Shown: positions 7,734 to 15,945 of the stretch, piece after piece | Layout of the letters: the number at the start of each line of letters is the position of its first letter | Position numbering within the stretch: position 1 is the stretch's first letter | Origin: Acidobacteriota bacterium | GTDB taxonomy: Bacteria; Acidobacteriota; Holophagae; Thermotomaculales; Thermotomaculaceae | DNA length: 18,192 nt | Assembly: GCA_027038695.1 (NCBI GenBank) | Contig: JALWHA010000022.1 | Span: forward strand, 1 to 18,192 | Reading direction: 5' to 3' | The notes under the pieces: model-generated | Told to the model about the DNA's origin: nothing | What the model saw: only the letters and a program-made list of their open reading frames with translations | Database searches by the model: none | Position numbers and translations under genes: made by a program

Positions 7734-8936
7734 ATGGCGCCTAAACTGTCAAACAGAGGGGATATTCAGCCTGCATCACCGATGAGAAGGCTTGAACCCG
7801 TTTTATTAGAGGTTAAAGAAAGCGGGAAAAAGGTTTACCCTTTAAACATAGGGCAACCTGACATAGAAACACCGAAAGAATATTTAAATGTCTTAAAAAA
7901 CCTAAATGAAAAGGTTGTAAAATACGGGCCTTCAGCAGGACTCCCCGAATATAGGAAAATCCTTGCAAAATACTATCAATCATACGGAATAAACGTTGAT
8001 TGGGAAGATATAGTCGTAACAACAGGGGGAAGCGAAGCCATAATCTTTGTTTTTGCTGCAATATGTGACCCGGGAGATGAGGTAATTATCCCGGAACCTT
8101 TTTACGCAAACTACAACGGATTTGCAAATATGGCAGGGATAAACATAGTGCCTGTAACCTCAAAACCTGAAAACGGTTACGCTTTACCTCCTATTGAGGA
8201 AATGGAGAAGAAAATTAACTCTAAGACAAAAGCAATTATGATATGCAATCCCGGAAACCCGACGGGATACTCCTACACCGAAAAAGAAATAGAGGCATTA
8301 AAAAATTTGTGTAAAAGACACAACATCTTTCTTGTTTCTGACGAGGTTTACAGGGAATTTGTCTATGAGGGGAAACACAACTCAATTTTAGAAAAAGAGG
8401 GGTTTGAAGAATACGGCATTATTACTGACTCTCTTTCAAAAAGGTTTTCACTTTGCGGCGCAAGGATAGGGTGTATTGTCTCAAAAAACAAAGATATAAT
8501 TGATTCTGTTACAAAGATGGCTCAGGCAAGGCTTTGCCCTCCCACAATAGAACAATTAGCGGCAATTGAAGTACACAACTTAGGAGAAGAGTACTACTCA
8601 AAGATTAGAAATGAATACAAACTGAGAAGAGACACAATAATGAAGCATATTTCGGAAATAGAAGATGCTTTCTGCAAAATACCTAACGGCGCATTCTATA
8701 TGCTTGTAAAACTGCCCATAAAAGACTGCATAGACTTTGCAACATTTATGCTCAGAGATTTTAACCTTGATAACGAGACAGTTCTTGTCGCTCCCGGCAA
8801 TGGCTTTTACGCAACTGAAGGGTTAGGTATGGACGAGATAAGGATTGCCTACATACTCAACAAAAACGATCTTGATAAGGCCATGGTAATTCTTAAAGAG
8901 GGACTAAAAGCATATAGAAAAGCAAAGGGGTTGTAG
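7734..8936 (+). CDS. Class I/II PLP-dependent aminotransferase
   Basis: A 400-residue fold-type I aminotransferase of the aspartate aminotransferase superfamily. Visible landmarks are NPGNPTG (172-178), with the cofactor-contacting Asn175; SDEVYREF (202-209), with Asp203 binding the pyridine nitrogen and Tyr206; and TDSLSKRFSLCGARIG (231-246), where Lys236 forms the Schiff base and Arg244 contacts the phosphate. DEIRIAYIL near the C-terminus holds the Arg that normally binds the substrate carboxylate. TTGGSEA at 96-102 forms part of the phosphate-binding turn. The substrate cannot be fixed from sequence: aspartate, aromatic or branched substrates are all possible in this group. The start has AAAGGAG upstream. 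The bactofilin gene begins immediately after its stop. Confidence 0.94.
   Translation: MAPKLSNRGDIQPASPMRRLEPVLLEVKESGKKVYPLNIGQPDIETPKEYLNVLKNLNEKVVKYGPSAGLPEYRKILAKYYQSYGINVDWEDIVVTTGGSEAIIFVFAAICDPGDEVIIPEPFYANYNGFANMAGINIVPVTSKPENGYALPPIEEMEKKINSKTKAIMICNPGNPTGYSYTEKEIEALKNLCKRHNIFLVSDEVYREFVYEGKHNSILEKEGFEEYGIITDSLSKRFSLCGARIGCIVSKNKDIIDSVTKMAQARLCPPTIEQLAAIEVHNLGEEYYSKIRNEYKLRRDTIMKHISEIEDAFCKIPNGAFYMLVKLPIKDCIDFATFMLRDFNLDNETVLVAPGNGFYATEGLGMDEIRIAYILNKNDLDKAMVILKEGLKAYRKAKGL
8924..8930 (+). promoter_or_regulatory. Ribosome binding site deciding the TTG start of the bactofilin gene
   Basis: AAAGGGG lies within the last codons of the aminotransferase gene, six bases before the TTG at 8937, which directly follows the TAG stop. 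Confidence 0.7.
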
Positions 8937-9248
8937 TTGCCGAAAGAATCCGTTATTGAGGACAACAATCAATTTAAAGGTGATTTAACCGTCAAAGGTG
9001 ATTTAAAGGTAATGGGAACTGCTGAAGGGAATATTGAGGTTAAAGATTGCCTGAAGGTTGAAGACGGGAGAATCATAGGCAATATAAAGGCAAAGTGCGC
9101 AATAATCAAAGGAAAAATTGACGGGGATATAGAATGCGAAAACTACTTTGACATGGAAAAGGGAATACTTAACGCGAAGGTAAAATCACCTAAAATTATT
9201 ATTTCAGAATTTGTAGATTACGGAGATTTAAAAAAAATAATCGAATAA
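8937..9248 (+). CDS. Bactofilin (polymer-forming cytoskeletal protein)
   Basis: A 103-residue protein made almost entirely of the bactofilin (DUF583) right-handed beta-helix. The repeating pattern FKGDLTVKGDLKVMGTAEG, then NIEVKDCLKVED, GRIIGNIKAKCAIIKG and KIDGDIECENYFDMEKG, shows the short hydrophobic rungs with turn glycines that characterise the family. Bactofilins self-assemble into non-polar filaments, often membrane-associated, that position cell-wall enzymes or other machinery. The protein is near the short end of the family, with little N- or C-terminal tail. It starts with TTG, and its stop is only eight bases from the 3' end of the convergent tRNA gene. Any functional link to the aminotransferase is unclear. 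Confidence 0.9.
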   Translation: MPKESVIEDNNQFKGDLTVKGDLKVMGTAEGNIEVKDCLKVEDGRIIGNIKAKCAIIKGKIDGDIECENYFDMEKGILNAKVKSPKIIISEFVDYGDLKKIIE

Positions 9249-9250
9249 AC

Positions 9251-9256
9251 AAAAAA
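9251..9256 (-). terminator. T-run behind the tRNA-Gly gene
   Basis: Six T residues on the minus strand directly follow the encoded CCA. With the stable GC-rich tRNA fold just before it, this can serve as an intrinsic terminator. Confidence 0.5.
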
Positions 9257-9332
9257 TGGAGCGGGCAACGGGCTTCGAACCCGCGACCTCAAGCTTGGGA
9301 AGCTTGCGCTCTACCAGCTGAGCTATACCCGC
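9257..9332 (-). tRNA. tRNA-Gly (anticodon CCC)
   Basis: The minus strand folds into a complete cloverleaf of 76 bases including an encoded CCA (9259-9257). The acceptor stem GCGGGTA/TGCCCGC has seven pairs with one G-U. The anticodon stem CAAGC/GCTTG encloses the loop TTCCCAA with anticodon CCC, which reads GGG glycine codons. The T stem-loop GCGGG-TTCGAAG-CCCGT is canonical, and the discriminator base is U, as expected for bacterial tRNA-Gly. Confidence 0.97.
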
Positions 9333-9344
9333 TCGGCAAAAACT

Positions 9345-9373
9345 AATATATATCTTTTTTACATTAAAATCAA
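9345..9373 (-). promoter_or_regulatory. Promoter of tRNA-Gly
   Basis: On the minus strand TTGATT (9373-9368) and TATATT (9350-9345) are 17 bases apart, and the mature tRNA begins 12 bases downstream at 9332. The -35 element overlaps the stop codon of the propeller-protein gene, so the tRNA can be expressed independently of it. Confidence 0.55.
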
Positions 9374-11760
9374 TACAATTCTAATCGCACAGGCTGTAAA
9401 TAATTCAATTTCCTGCTGAAAATTCCCGATTGAAACAAGGTAGCAGTAAACTTTGATTCACCTCTAACCTCAACCGAATAACACCCCAAAAACATAAAAT
9501 TAAAATCCCTTGAATCTCCCGCCTCAACAAATACCTTTCTTTGAGACACCAATTTGCCGTTTCCGTCAAAAAATAAAATAGAGAAATATCCGTTTGAATC
9601 CGATACATTTTCAATAGATATCCTCTGAAAAAATGAATCAGGTTCAATATTGCCACGCATCATATTGGCAGTGGTATTAGATAGCGTAAGGGATAATTCA
9701 TCTTTACCCGGCACATCGGGAAAAAGTCTGATTGAAATATTATTAGAAGCAGAAATACACTTTATCACATCCCCATTCTTTAAAAATATAGATGACTTTG
9801 CTTTCCCTTCAAGAATCACCCTCTCAAACTGGATTGGCTTAAGGTTTCTATAAACCACCACATTAACAAGAGATCTCTTTGCACAGTTATTTCTTATTTC
9901 AATCTCCCTGGAATTGTTTAATGGAGCGGTATAAACCTTTGTCCCGTCAGCAACGATCAAATAAACATCTACCTTCCCGCTTAAACCCTCGGCTATATAC
10001 AAAACATTATCATTAACAAACATATCCTTAACGTTTGAATGCGTTTCGATGTAAGCAACCTGTTCAGGAGATTTGCCTGTTAAATTAAAAACATATAACC
10101 CGTTTGAACCGCTTGCAACATACAGATAATTTCCGGCAGAGAAGAGAGATTCGGGAGTCTCACCTTCCAGATAAAGTCCACTTTCGGTTACCTGAAAATC
10201 TTCATCAACTTTATCAAGCCATAACCCGTTATAAAAATCAGCAACAAAAAGATTGCCGTTTAAAAGCAAAGCATCCTGAGCATAACCATCAACATCAATC
10301 GAATTTAATTCAACAAGCTCACCATCTTCTATAGAGCAGAGTTTCACCCCGTTAAAACCTGCTGACACAACAATTACTCCGCTACCTGAAACATTAACGT
10401 TCACAACGGATTGATACCGGTACACTCTATCCAGAAGCTGAGGGTTCTCCCTATCAGAAATATCAAATAAATATAGCCCTCCATATTCCCCGGCAGCAAT
10501 AAGATAATTTCCATAAGTAGCAATACTTAAAAAATTCCCTTCCAATTCAAGATAATTAACATCCGATAACGTTCCGTCTTCATTAATCTTCAACACACCA
10601 ATACCTTTTGTAGAATCAGCATAGTAAATATAATTATCTTTTAAGGTTAACGCCGAAGGGTAACCTTCCCCTCTCTTTAAATCTAATAATTCCATATGGC
10701 TAATATTTTCGGTAGAAAGGGATTTTATTCCATTGTAAAAATCTGCAAGCAAGAGTTTCCCATTAAAATACGCCATATCAAGACAATACGATACATCGTC
10801 AAATGAAGAAACCTGAGAAACATTTGTCGGGTCTGATATATCAAGGCACAAAACACCACCAGTCCCATTTACTGAAAAGATATAATTATCTTTTTTTTCT
10901 ATAGCATAACATACCGCAGGTATCACAACATTTTTTATTAAAGAAGGAGATTCTATCTTAGAAATATCAAGCACAAGCAAACCATTGTGGTTGTCTGCAC
11001 AAAAAATCGTATCTCCGTCAACTACAAAATCCGAAATGAAATTCACCTGAGTATATTGAGATAAATACTTTAAAGAGTCAGGGTTTTCGCAATTGTAAAA
11101 CCTTAATCCATTCTGGCCATACGATAAAACAATCTCGGTATCGCTTAAAAACTTAACCCTGAACATTTGTCCGCTCATTCTCCCTATTTGCTCATAGGTT
11201 TGAAAATCGGATGTCTTTAAAATAAACAACCCTTTCTCTTTATCAATAACATAGATATCACCATTAGAATTAACCGCCACATCAACAACATCTTTCATAT
11301 TGTCAGAATCAAAGTAAGAACCTAAAACAGAGGGATGCTCCAAATCGGAAACATCAAGCACTATTAAACCCGCAGACCCCCCCGCCACATAAAGTTTATT
11401 ATCAGATATCGCCATCCTATAACAATCGGCATCAAGATCTATTACGGAAATTGTTTCAGGGATATTATTTGAGACATCCGTAATGTAAACTTTGCCTTCA
11501 GCGGAAATAAATCCAGTATCCCCCTCTATAAGCATATTATGAAACTCATCAGTTCTCGAAAACTCCCCCAATCTTACCGGGTTGTTAACATCTGAGTAAT
11601 CAATCACCGAAATGCCTGATTGTTTTGAAATGCCGTAAACTATATCCCCCTTCATAGCAATTTGCTGGTATTTTCCGAAACCCCACTCCCCGATTTTTTC
11701 GTATGATATGGAAAAAGCGTTAAGGCTTATTAATAACGCAATTATTAAAAACTTCTTCAT
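9370..11760 (-). CDS. Secreted LVIVD-repeat double beta-propeller protein
   Basis: A 796-residue exported protein. Residues 1-17 form a signal peptide (MKKFLIIALLISLNAFS). From about 18 to 603 I count roughly 14 repeats of about 41 residues with the LVIVD pattern, for example LYVAGGSAGLIVLDVSDLEHP and LYVASGSNGLYVFNL. Fourteen repeats would suit two seven-bladed propellers (inference). The last 193 residues lack the repeat and alternate beta-type hydrophobic runs, suggesting one or two beta-sandwich domains; there is no obvious anchor or sorting signal. LVIVD proteins are surface or exported proteins of mostly unknown function. AGGGGAG precedes the ATG. The gene stands alone, with the divergent lipid-kinase gene on the other side. 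Confidence 0.88.
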   Translation of the reverse strand: MKKFLIIALLISLNAFSISYEKIGEWGFGKYQQIAMKGDIVYGISKQSGISVIDYSDVNNPVRLGEFSRTDEFHNMLIEGDTGFISAEGKVYITDVSNNIPETISVIDLDADCYRMAISDNKLYVAGGSAGLIVLDVSDLEHPSVLGSYFDSDNMKDVVDVAVNSNGDIYVIDKEKGLFILKTSDFQTYEQIGRMSGQMFRVKFLSDTEIVLSYGQNGLRFYNCENPDSLKYLSQYTQVNFISDFVVDGDTIFCADNHNGLLVLDISKIESPSLIKNVVIPAVCYAIEKKDNYIFSVNGTGGVLCLDISDPTNVSQVSSFDDVSYCLDMAYFNGKLLLADFYNGIKSLSTENISHMELLDLKRGEGYPSALTLKDNYIYYADSTKGIGVLKINEDGTLSDVNYLELEGNFLSIATYGNYLIAAGEYGGLYLFDISDRENPQLLDRVYRYQSVVNVNVSGSGVIVVSAGFNGVKLCSIEDGELVELNSIDVDGYAQDALLLNGNLFVADFYNGLWLDKVDEDFQVTESGLYLEGETPESLFSAGNYLYVASGSNGLYVFNLTGKSPEQVAYIETHSNVKDMFVNDNVLYIAEGLSGKVDVYLIVADGTKVYTAPLNNSREIEIRNNCAKRSLVNVVVYRNLKPIQFERVILEGKAKSSIFLKNGDVIKCISASNNISIRLFPDVPGKDELSLTLSNTTANMMRGNIEPDSFFQRISIENVSDSNGYFSILFFDGNGKLVSQRKVFVEAGDSRDFNFMFLGCYSVEVRGESKFTATLFQSGIFSRKLNYLQPVRLELY

Positions 11761-11793
11761 TTACAATTCTCCCCTAATTTTTTGTCAACTATA

Positions 11794-11822
11794 ATTTTCA
11801 ACCAATACCGCCAAATAGTCAA
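11794..11822 (-). promoter_or_regulatory. Possible promoter of the propeller-protein gene
   Basis: On the minus strand TTGACT (11822-11817) and GAAAAT (11799-11794) are 17 bases apart. The string TTGACTATTT here is identical to the -35 region of the ATPase promoter. The -10 match is imperfect. Confidence 0.35.
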
Positions 11823-11872
11823 TAGATTTAATTGCTATTCTGCTCGCTATACTCTTAAAGCAATTTTTTTGA

Positions 11873-11878
11873 TATAAT
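11873..11878 (+). promoter_or_regulatory. -10 element before the lipid-kinase gene
   Basis: A perfect TATAAT lies 24 bases before the TTG start at 11903, in the divergent gap. No good -35 hexamer is present at 16-18 bases. The ribosome binding site GGAGGA is at 11893-11898. Confidence 0.45.
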
Positions 11879-11902
11879 TTTCAAAACAGTGCGGAGGAAA
11901 AA

Positions 11903-12796
11903 TTGAAGGCTCTTTTAATACTTAACCCCAAAGCGGCAAACGGCAGGGCAATTAAAAACCTGGAAAAGATAAAAAACCTACTTTCCGAAAAAGGCATAAT
12001 CCCTGAAATAAAACTAACCGAACACAGAGGCCACGGGATAAAACTTATAGAAAACGAGGATTTAAGCAAATATGACGCAGTGCTATCCGCAGGGGGTGAC
12101 GGCACACTTTTTGAAACATTAAACGGCATTTTCAGAAACAAAAGCGTCGCTAAAAAACCGCCTATCGGGATAATCCCAATCGGGACGGGGAACGCATTTG
12201 TCAGGGATATGGATTTAAAAACAGGTAACTTTAAAGACGCTATAGAAATTATTTCAAAGGGAAAGAAAAAAAAGGTTGATGTGGGGAAATTTACGACAAA
12301 GGAAGGGGTTTACTATTATATCAACATTGTTGGCCTGGGTTTTGTGTCAGATGTAAACGGCCTCGCACACAAACTCAAGATATTCGGCAATATCTCTTAC
12401 ACAATAGCGGTTTTCATAAAACTTATCCCCCTTCACACCTTTAAAGTAAACTTAAACATAGACGGAAAAGAGATAGAAAGGGACAACATATTCGTTGAAG
12501 TCTCAAACAGCAGGTACACATCAAACTTTTTAATGGCACCTGACGCAAAAATTGACGACGGCTACCTTGATGTAACACTTTTAAACAGAACAACGAGAAG
12601 AAGAATGATAGCCGCATTCCCAAAAATATTCTCAGGAGAACACATCTTGCTTCCCGAGGTTGAAACCTTTAAGGCTAAAAAACTTTCAATATACACCGAA
12701 GAAAACAAAACCCTCACCCCGGACGGGGAAATGATAGGCACATCCCCCGTTGAGATTGAATGCCTTCACAAAGCAATTGAGGTGTTCTGGAGATGA
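11903..12796 (+). CDS. Diacylglycerol-kinase-family lipid kinase
   Basis: A 297-residue protein of the DagK/YegS/sphingosine-kinase family. LLILNPKAANGRA opens the nucleotide-binding fold, GGDGT is at 64-68 and PIGTGNAF at 92-99, the family's ATP-binding signatures. Near the C-terminus LTPDGEMIG supplies the conserved DGE segment. Such enzymes phosphorylate diacylglycerol or related lipids at the inner face of the membrane; the exact lipid cannot be read here. The start is TTG with GGAGG five bases upstream. The stop overlaps the ATG of the acyltransferase gene (ATGA), so the two are translated together. Making or recycling phosphatidic acid is the simplest joint role. Confidence 0.92.
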   Translation: MKALLILNPKAANGRAIKNLEKIKNLLSEKGIIPEIKLTEHRGHGIKLIENEDLSKYDAVLSAGGDGTLFETLNGIFRNKSVAKKPPIGIIPIGTGNAFVRDMDLKTGNFKDAIEIISKGKKKKVDVGKFTTKEGVYYYINIVGLGFVSDVNGLAHKLKIFGNISYTIAVFIKLIPLHTFKVNLNIDGKEIERDNIFVEVSNSRYTSNFLMAPDAKIDDGYLDVTLLNRTTRRRMIAAFPKIFSGEHILLPEVETFKAKKLSIYTEENKTLTPDGEMIGTSPVEIECLHKAIEVFWR

Positions 12797-13500
12797 GAAC
12801 AATCCGTTCCGTAATCTTATGGATTAGCGGGGGTACGGTATTCCTCTTTTCAATGATAACGGTGTTGATATGCACCTACTTTTTTAAAGAAGAAACCTAC
12901 GACCCTGTTGTAAAAGCACTATTAAAACTATTGCTTAAAGCCTGCGGGATAAAGGTTAAGGTTGAGGGATTGGAAAATTTAGACAAAAACGAAACCTACC
13001 TTTACATGGCAAACCATGTGAACATATTTGACATTCCTATTTTAGGGGCATACCTTCCCCGCTCAATAAGGGGCATTGAGGCTGAAGAACAATTTAAATG
13101 GCCTCTATGGGGCAAAGTGATTACAAGGGCGGGAAACATACCTATAAACAGGGAAAACCCGAGGCTTGCAATAACCGCTATAAACAAAGGAATTGAAAGA
13201 TTGAAACAGGGCAAATCCCTTGTAATACTTCCCGAAGGGCATAGAACACCTGACGGGAAATTACAGGAATTCAAAAGACTTCCCTTTAAAATGGCAAAGA
13301 GGTGTGGCAGGCCGCTTGTACCCCTCGCACTTTGCGGGCTATTTGAAAGAAAGAGAAAAGGCTCCTGGATTATAAACCCCGGGACGGTTACCCTAAAAAT
13401 AGGCAAACCCATAGACATAGAAACAATAAACTCAATGACTGCCCAAGAGTTAAGGGATTATGTAAAATCTGAAACACAAAAAATGCTTGAAGAAAGATAG
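12793..13500 (+). CDS. plsC: 1-acyl-sn-glycerol-3-phosphate acyltransferase (PlsC type)
   Basis: A 235-residue membrane-associated acyltransferase. The catalytic NHxxxxD motif is NHVNIFD at 74-80 (His75, Asp80). The glycerophosphate-binding block is PEGHRTPDG at 147-155, a variant of the usual EGTRS motif, and block II lies around GNIPINR (114-120). One strong hydrophobic segment at 8-30 anchors it in the membrane. The family transfers an acyl group to lysophosphatidic acid, giving phosphatidic acid. With the preceding lipid kinase it would supply this precursor by two routes. Closely related acyltransferases use other acceptors, so the symbol is given at family level only. Confidence 0.85.
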   Translation: MRTIRSVILWISGGTVFLFSMITVLICTYFFKEETYDPVVKALLKLLLKACGIKVKVEGLENLDKNETYLYMANHVNIFDIPILGAYLPRSIRGIEAEEQFKWPLWGKVITRAGNIPINRENPRLAITAINKGIERLKQGKSLVILPEGHRTPDGKLQEFKRLPFKMAKRCGRPLVPLALCGLFERKRKGSWIINPGTVTLKIGKPIDIETINSMTAQELRDYVKSETQKMLEER

Positions 13501-13565
13501 ACACTTCCCACCCCCAAAAAGTATTAAAATACGGATAGAAAATTTATTGAAAACAGGGGGAAGAA

Positions 13566-15260
13566 ATGAAAAAAACAATAATTTTCCTTTTGATATTCAC
13601 AAGCTTCTGTTTTTCCCGGACACTTTACAAAGACAAAATATGGTACATAAAACCGAAAACAAAAGTTAAAACAATAAAAACACAAAACTTTATTATGTTT
13701 TCCGCTCACATAAAGGGATTAAATTACTTTCAACCTTACGGCTCAAAGATTTTTTTCAAGAGCGATTTCAATGACCTGACGGTAACAAATGCTGATTTCA
13801 GCGATTTTTTCCAGACCAGAGACATTGTCTCTCTAATCAAAGGAAAAAAGGGAAGAAAAAGCATATTAATTCCCTACAAAAACTCAATTTATATACTCTT
13901 CAAAGACAAAGAAAACAGGTGCTTTCACATATTCAATTACAATTTTAAGAAAAACAAATCTAAATTTGTTTTAACCCTTAACGAAAAACACTATCCCGGC
14001 TATACGGCGATAAAAAAGGTTAAAGAAGAATGGAAACAAGACCCTTCGTTTAAAAAAGACTGGTTTAACTTTATAGACGAATACGCAGATTTTAGCAAAG
14101 GATGGGCATTTAAAGACAAATTGATTCTTTTTAACGCTCCTAACCACGGCCTGTTTTACGGAAGAGTGTTAATCATTGATTTGAAAAGAAAAAAAGTGGA
14201 GAAAACAGTTGAAAGGGTTGAAACGGTTTACGGCGCAAATGAAAACTATGTGGTTTACTCAAAACTGATTGACCGGAATGCAGGGGAGGTAGGGAATACT
14301 TTATATCTCTTCAAAAACGGAAGGGAATTCAAGATAGACAAATTTGATATACCATCAGGTGCTGCATTAAACGGAAACGCAATAGTTTACACAAAAAACC
14401 GCAGCCTTATGCTTTACAATGCAAAAAAGAGGAAGAAAAAGGCAATACTAAAACTAAACCTTGAAAAGCCTGTTGTTTTAGGTGTTTCAAAAACGGGAAA
14501 CAGAATATTTATTGGAGAAAAAAAAGACGGAAGACACGCACTTTACCTTTATGACACCTATTTGAAAAAACTTATCTTGATAAAAGACAAATTAGCAAAC
14601 CGCTTTCCATCTCCAGTTTATTCAAGTTATGACGGGGAATATAACACCTTTTCAATAGGGGAGGACTTTTATCGCCTGTATTTAAACGATTACTCAAAGC
14701 CTGCGTTAACGGTAAGTTTTAAGGGAAAGATTTACAAAGGCATGGCTTACGGAAATAAAATCACTGCAACATGCAACCTTTACGACAGGTGCTTTGTATC
14801 AGGAACAGATGGCAAAATCAAGGTAAACGGCAAAGAGTATTCCGAAAAACAAATTAAATTAAACTTAAAGGAAGGGGAAAACACATTCAGGTTTGAAGCA
14901 ACCGACAGGGCTGGGAACAAAACAACCTTGATTAAAAAAATCACCTATCAAAAACCGATAGTGTGCAAAATAAAAGACATTGACCAGAACCCTGAAAAAT
15001 ACAACGGAAAATTTGTAATACTCAAAGGCTTTGCATGGGGCTGGGCAAACATAAAAAACAAAGAAGATGTTGAAAAATACTCAAAACTTCCGTTTACAAA
15101 AAACAACACCGCAACATCCAGAAGCGACGGCTCCTTCTCCGACGGGGAATACAGAATATTTTTGCCTCACTTCACCTCAGGAAGCAAACACCTAACAATA
15201 ATCGCCCTCATAAAAACCAAAAACGGCAAATGGAAAATAGAAGTGGCGGAAAGAGAATAA
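13566..15260 (+). CDS. Exported multidomain protein of unknown function
   Basis: A 564-residue protein with a signal peptide (MKKTIIFLLIFTSFCFS). I do not recognise the full-length family. Residues of about 40-375 consist of short beta-type repeats (such as KLILFNAPN, NENYVVYSKL, NAIVYTKNRSLMLYN and GNRIFIGEKK) that resemble an irregular WD/TolB-like propeller. Residues of about 380-462 look like an Ig-like domain of the bacterial surface type: KIKVNGKEY followed by LKEGENTFRFEATDRAGN. The last 100 residues begin KIKDIDQNPEKYNGKFVILKGFAWG, a pattern seen in exported OB-fold domains. The start has AGGGGGA upstream. It follows the PlsC gene after 65 bases and could share its transcript. Confidence 0.85.
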   Translation: MKKTIIFLLIFTSFCFSRTLYKDKIWYIKPKTKVKTIKTQNFIMFSAHIKGLNYFQPYGSKIFFKSDFNDLTVTNADFSDFFQTRDIVSLIKGKKGRKSILIPYKNSIYILFKDKENRCFHIFNYNFKKNKSKFVLTLNEKHYPGYTAIKKVKEEWKQDPSFKKDWFNFIDEYADFSKGWAFKDKLILFNAPNHGLFYGRVLIIDLKRKKVEKTVERVETVYGANENYVVYSKLIDRNAGEVGNTLYLFKNGREFKIDKFDIPSGAALNGNAIVYTKNRSLMLYNAKKRKKKAILKLNLEKPVVLGVSKTGNRIFIGEKKDGRHALYLYDTYLKKLILIKDKLANRFPSPVYSSYDGEYNTFSIGEDFYRLYLNDYSKPALTVSFKGKIYKGMAYGNKITATCNLYDRCFVSGTDGKIKVNGKEYSEKQIKLNLKEGENTFRFEATDRAGNKTTLIKKITYQKPIVCKIKDIDQNPEKYNGKFVILKGFAWGWANIKNKEDVEKYSKLPFTKNNTATSRSDGSFSDGEYRIFLPHFTSGSKHLTIIALIKTKNGKWKIEVAERE

Positions 15261-15303
15261 TTAGGTGTTTAGAAAACTTTTTTGTTATTCAAAGTGAAAA
15301 ACA

Positions 15304-15927
15304 TTACGAATGTATCTTCTCTAATTCTTTTTCTAAATCTTCCGGAATAGTGATTTTTAAACCGTCTTTCTGTTTCTCGTAAAAAACGATGAAAACATTA
15401 ATTGTTTCTAAAAGCATATTTTTGCTTTTGTAAGAAATTGGCTTTAGACTTATAGGGATATTGGCAACATAACCATCTATACCTTTGCTTTCTTCTTCAG
15501 CATCCGCCAGCCTAAAATTTGTTTTAAATTTTTCAGCAATCTTTCTTAAAATTGCCTCCTGAAATTTTAATCCTATAAATGTCTTCACTATAATGAGATC
15601 CCTTAACCATTGCCTTATCATATTTTCATCAATCTTATCCAGAACATCTTTAAAATTATCTATCATTTCCAAAATCTTTTGTGTAGCAACATTTATTGCA
15701 TCAGGATATTTTGCAAGATACCATTCTTCCCATTCCTCTAAAGTTTTTCCGCTGAACTCCTGTATAAGTTCACTCATTTGCCCTACCACTCTTGGACGAG
15801 TAGCCTGAGCATTTTGATTTGCCAGATTTATTATTTGAGTTGCATATTTAGGGAATGTGGGAGATTCTATTTCAAGAATTTGCCTTATTTCATCCATTTT
15901 TATTTTAAATTGCATAAAGCCATCCAC
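15304..15927 (-). CDS. Type II restriction endonuclease, MjaI family (predicted CTAG)
   Basis: A 207-residue protein resembling the MjaI restriction endonuclease family. From memory, that family carries the block FPKYATQIINLANQNAQ followed by TRPRVVGQMSELI, seen here at residues 25-41 and 43-55. GIDGYV (149-154) and PISLKP (158-163) look like the active-site half of a PD-(D/E)XK fold, with Asp151 and Lys162 as candidates. MjaI recognises CTAG; the same specificity is inferred here. Two starts are possible: GTG at 15927 with AGGCGG six bases upstream, or ATG at 15915 with AAGGTGG upstream. The methyltransferase gene ends 18 bases before the GTG, the standard tight R-M arrangement, so host DNA is protected before cutting begins. 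Confidence 0.85.
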   Translation of the reverse strand: MDGFMQFKIKMDEIRQILEIESPTFPKYATQIINLANQNAQATRPRVVGQMSELIQEFSGKTLEEWEEWYLAKYPDAINVATQKILEMIDNFKDVLDKIDENMIRQWLRDLIIVKTFIGLKFQEAILRKIAEKFKTNFRLADAEEESKGIDGYVANIPISLKPISYKSKNMLLETINVFIVFYEKQKDGLKITIPEDLEKELEKIHS

Positions 15928-15945
15928 CTTTATCCGCCTAAATCA

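Noticed and set aside
8976..9010. Near-identical tandem AAAGGTGATTTAA copies
   Set aside because: They encode successive rungs of the bactofilin beta-helix and need no separate explanation.
11783..11788. Perfect TTGACA (minus strand) before the propeller gene
   Set aside because: At 17-base spacing its -10 would fall on the start codon, downstream of a good Shine-Dalgarno site, so it cannot drive this gene.
13002..13418. Minus-strand open frame of 138 codons
   Set aside because: It is antisense to the plsC catalytic region, with no ribosome binding site or recognisable domain.
15263..15285. Possible bidirectional terminator between the convergent exported-protein and endonuclease genes
   Set aside because: The only stem, GTTT-AGA-AAAC before a T-run, has four pairs and no G-C core; it is too weak to claim.
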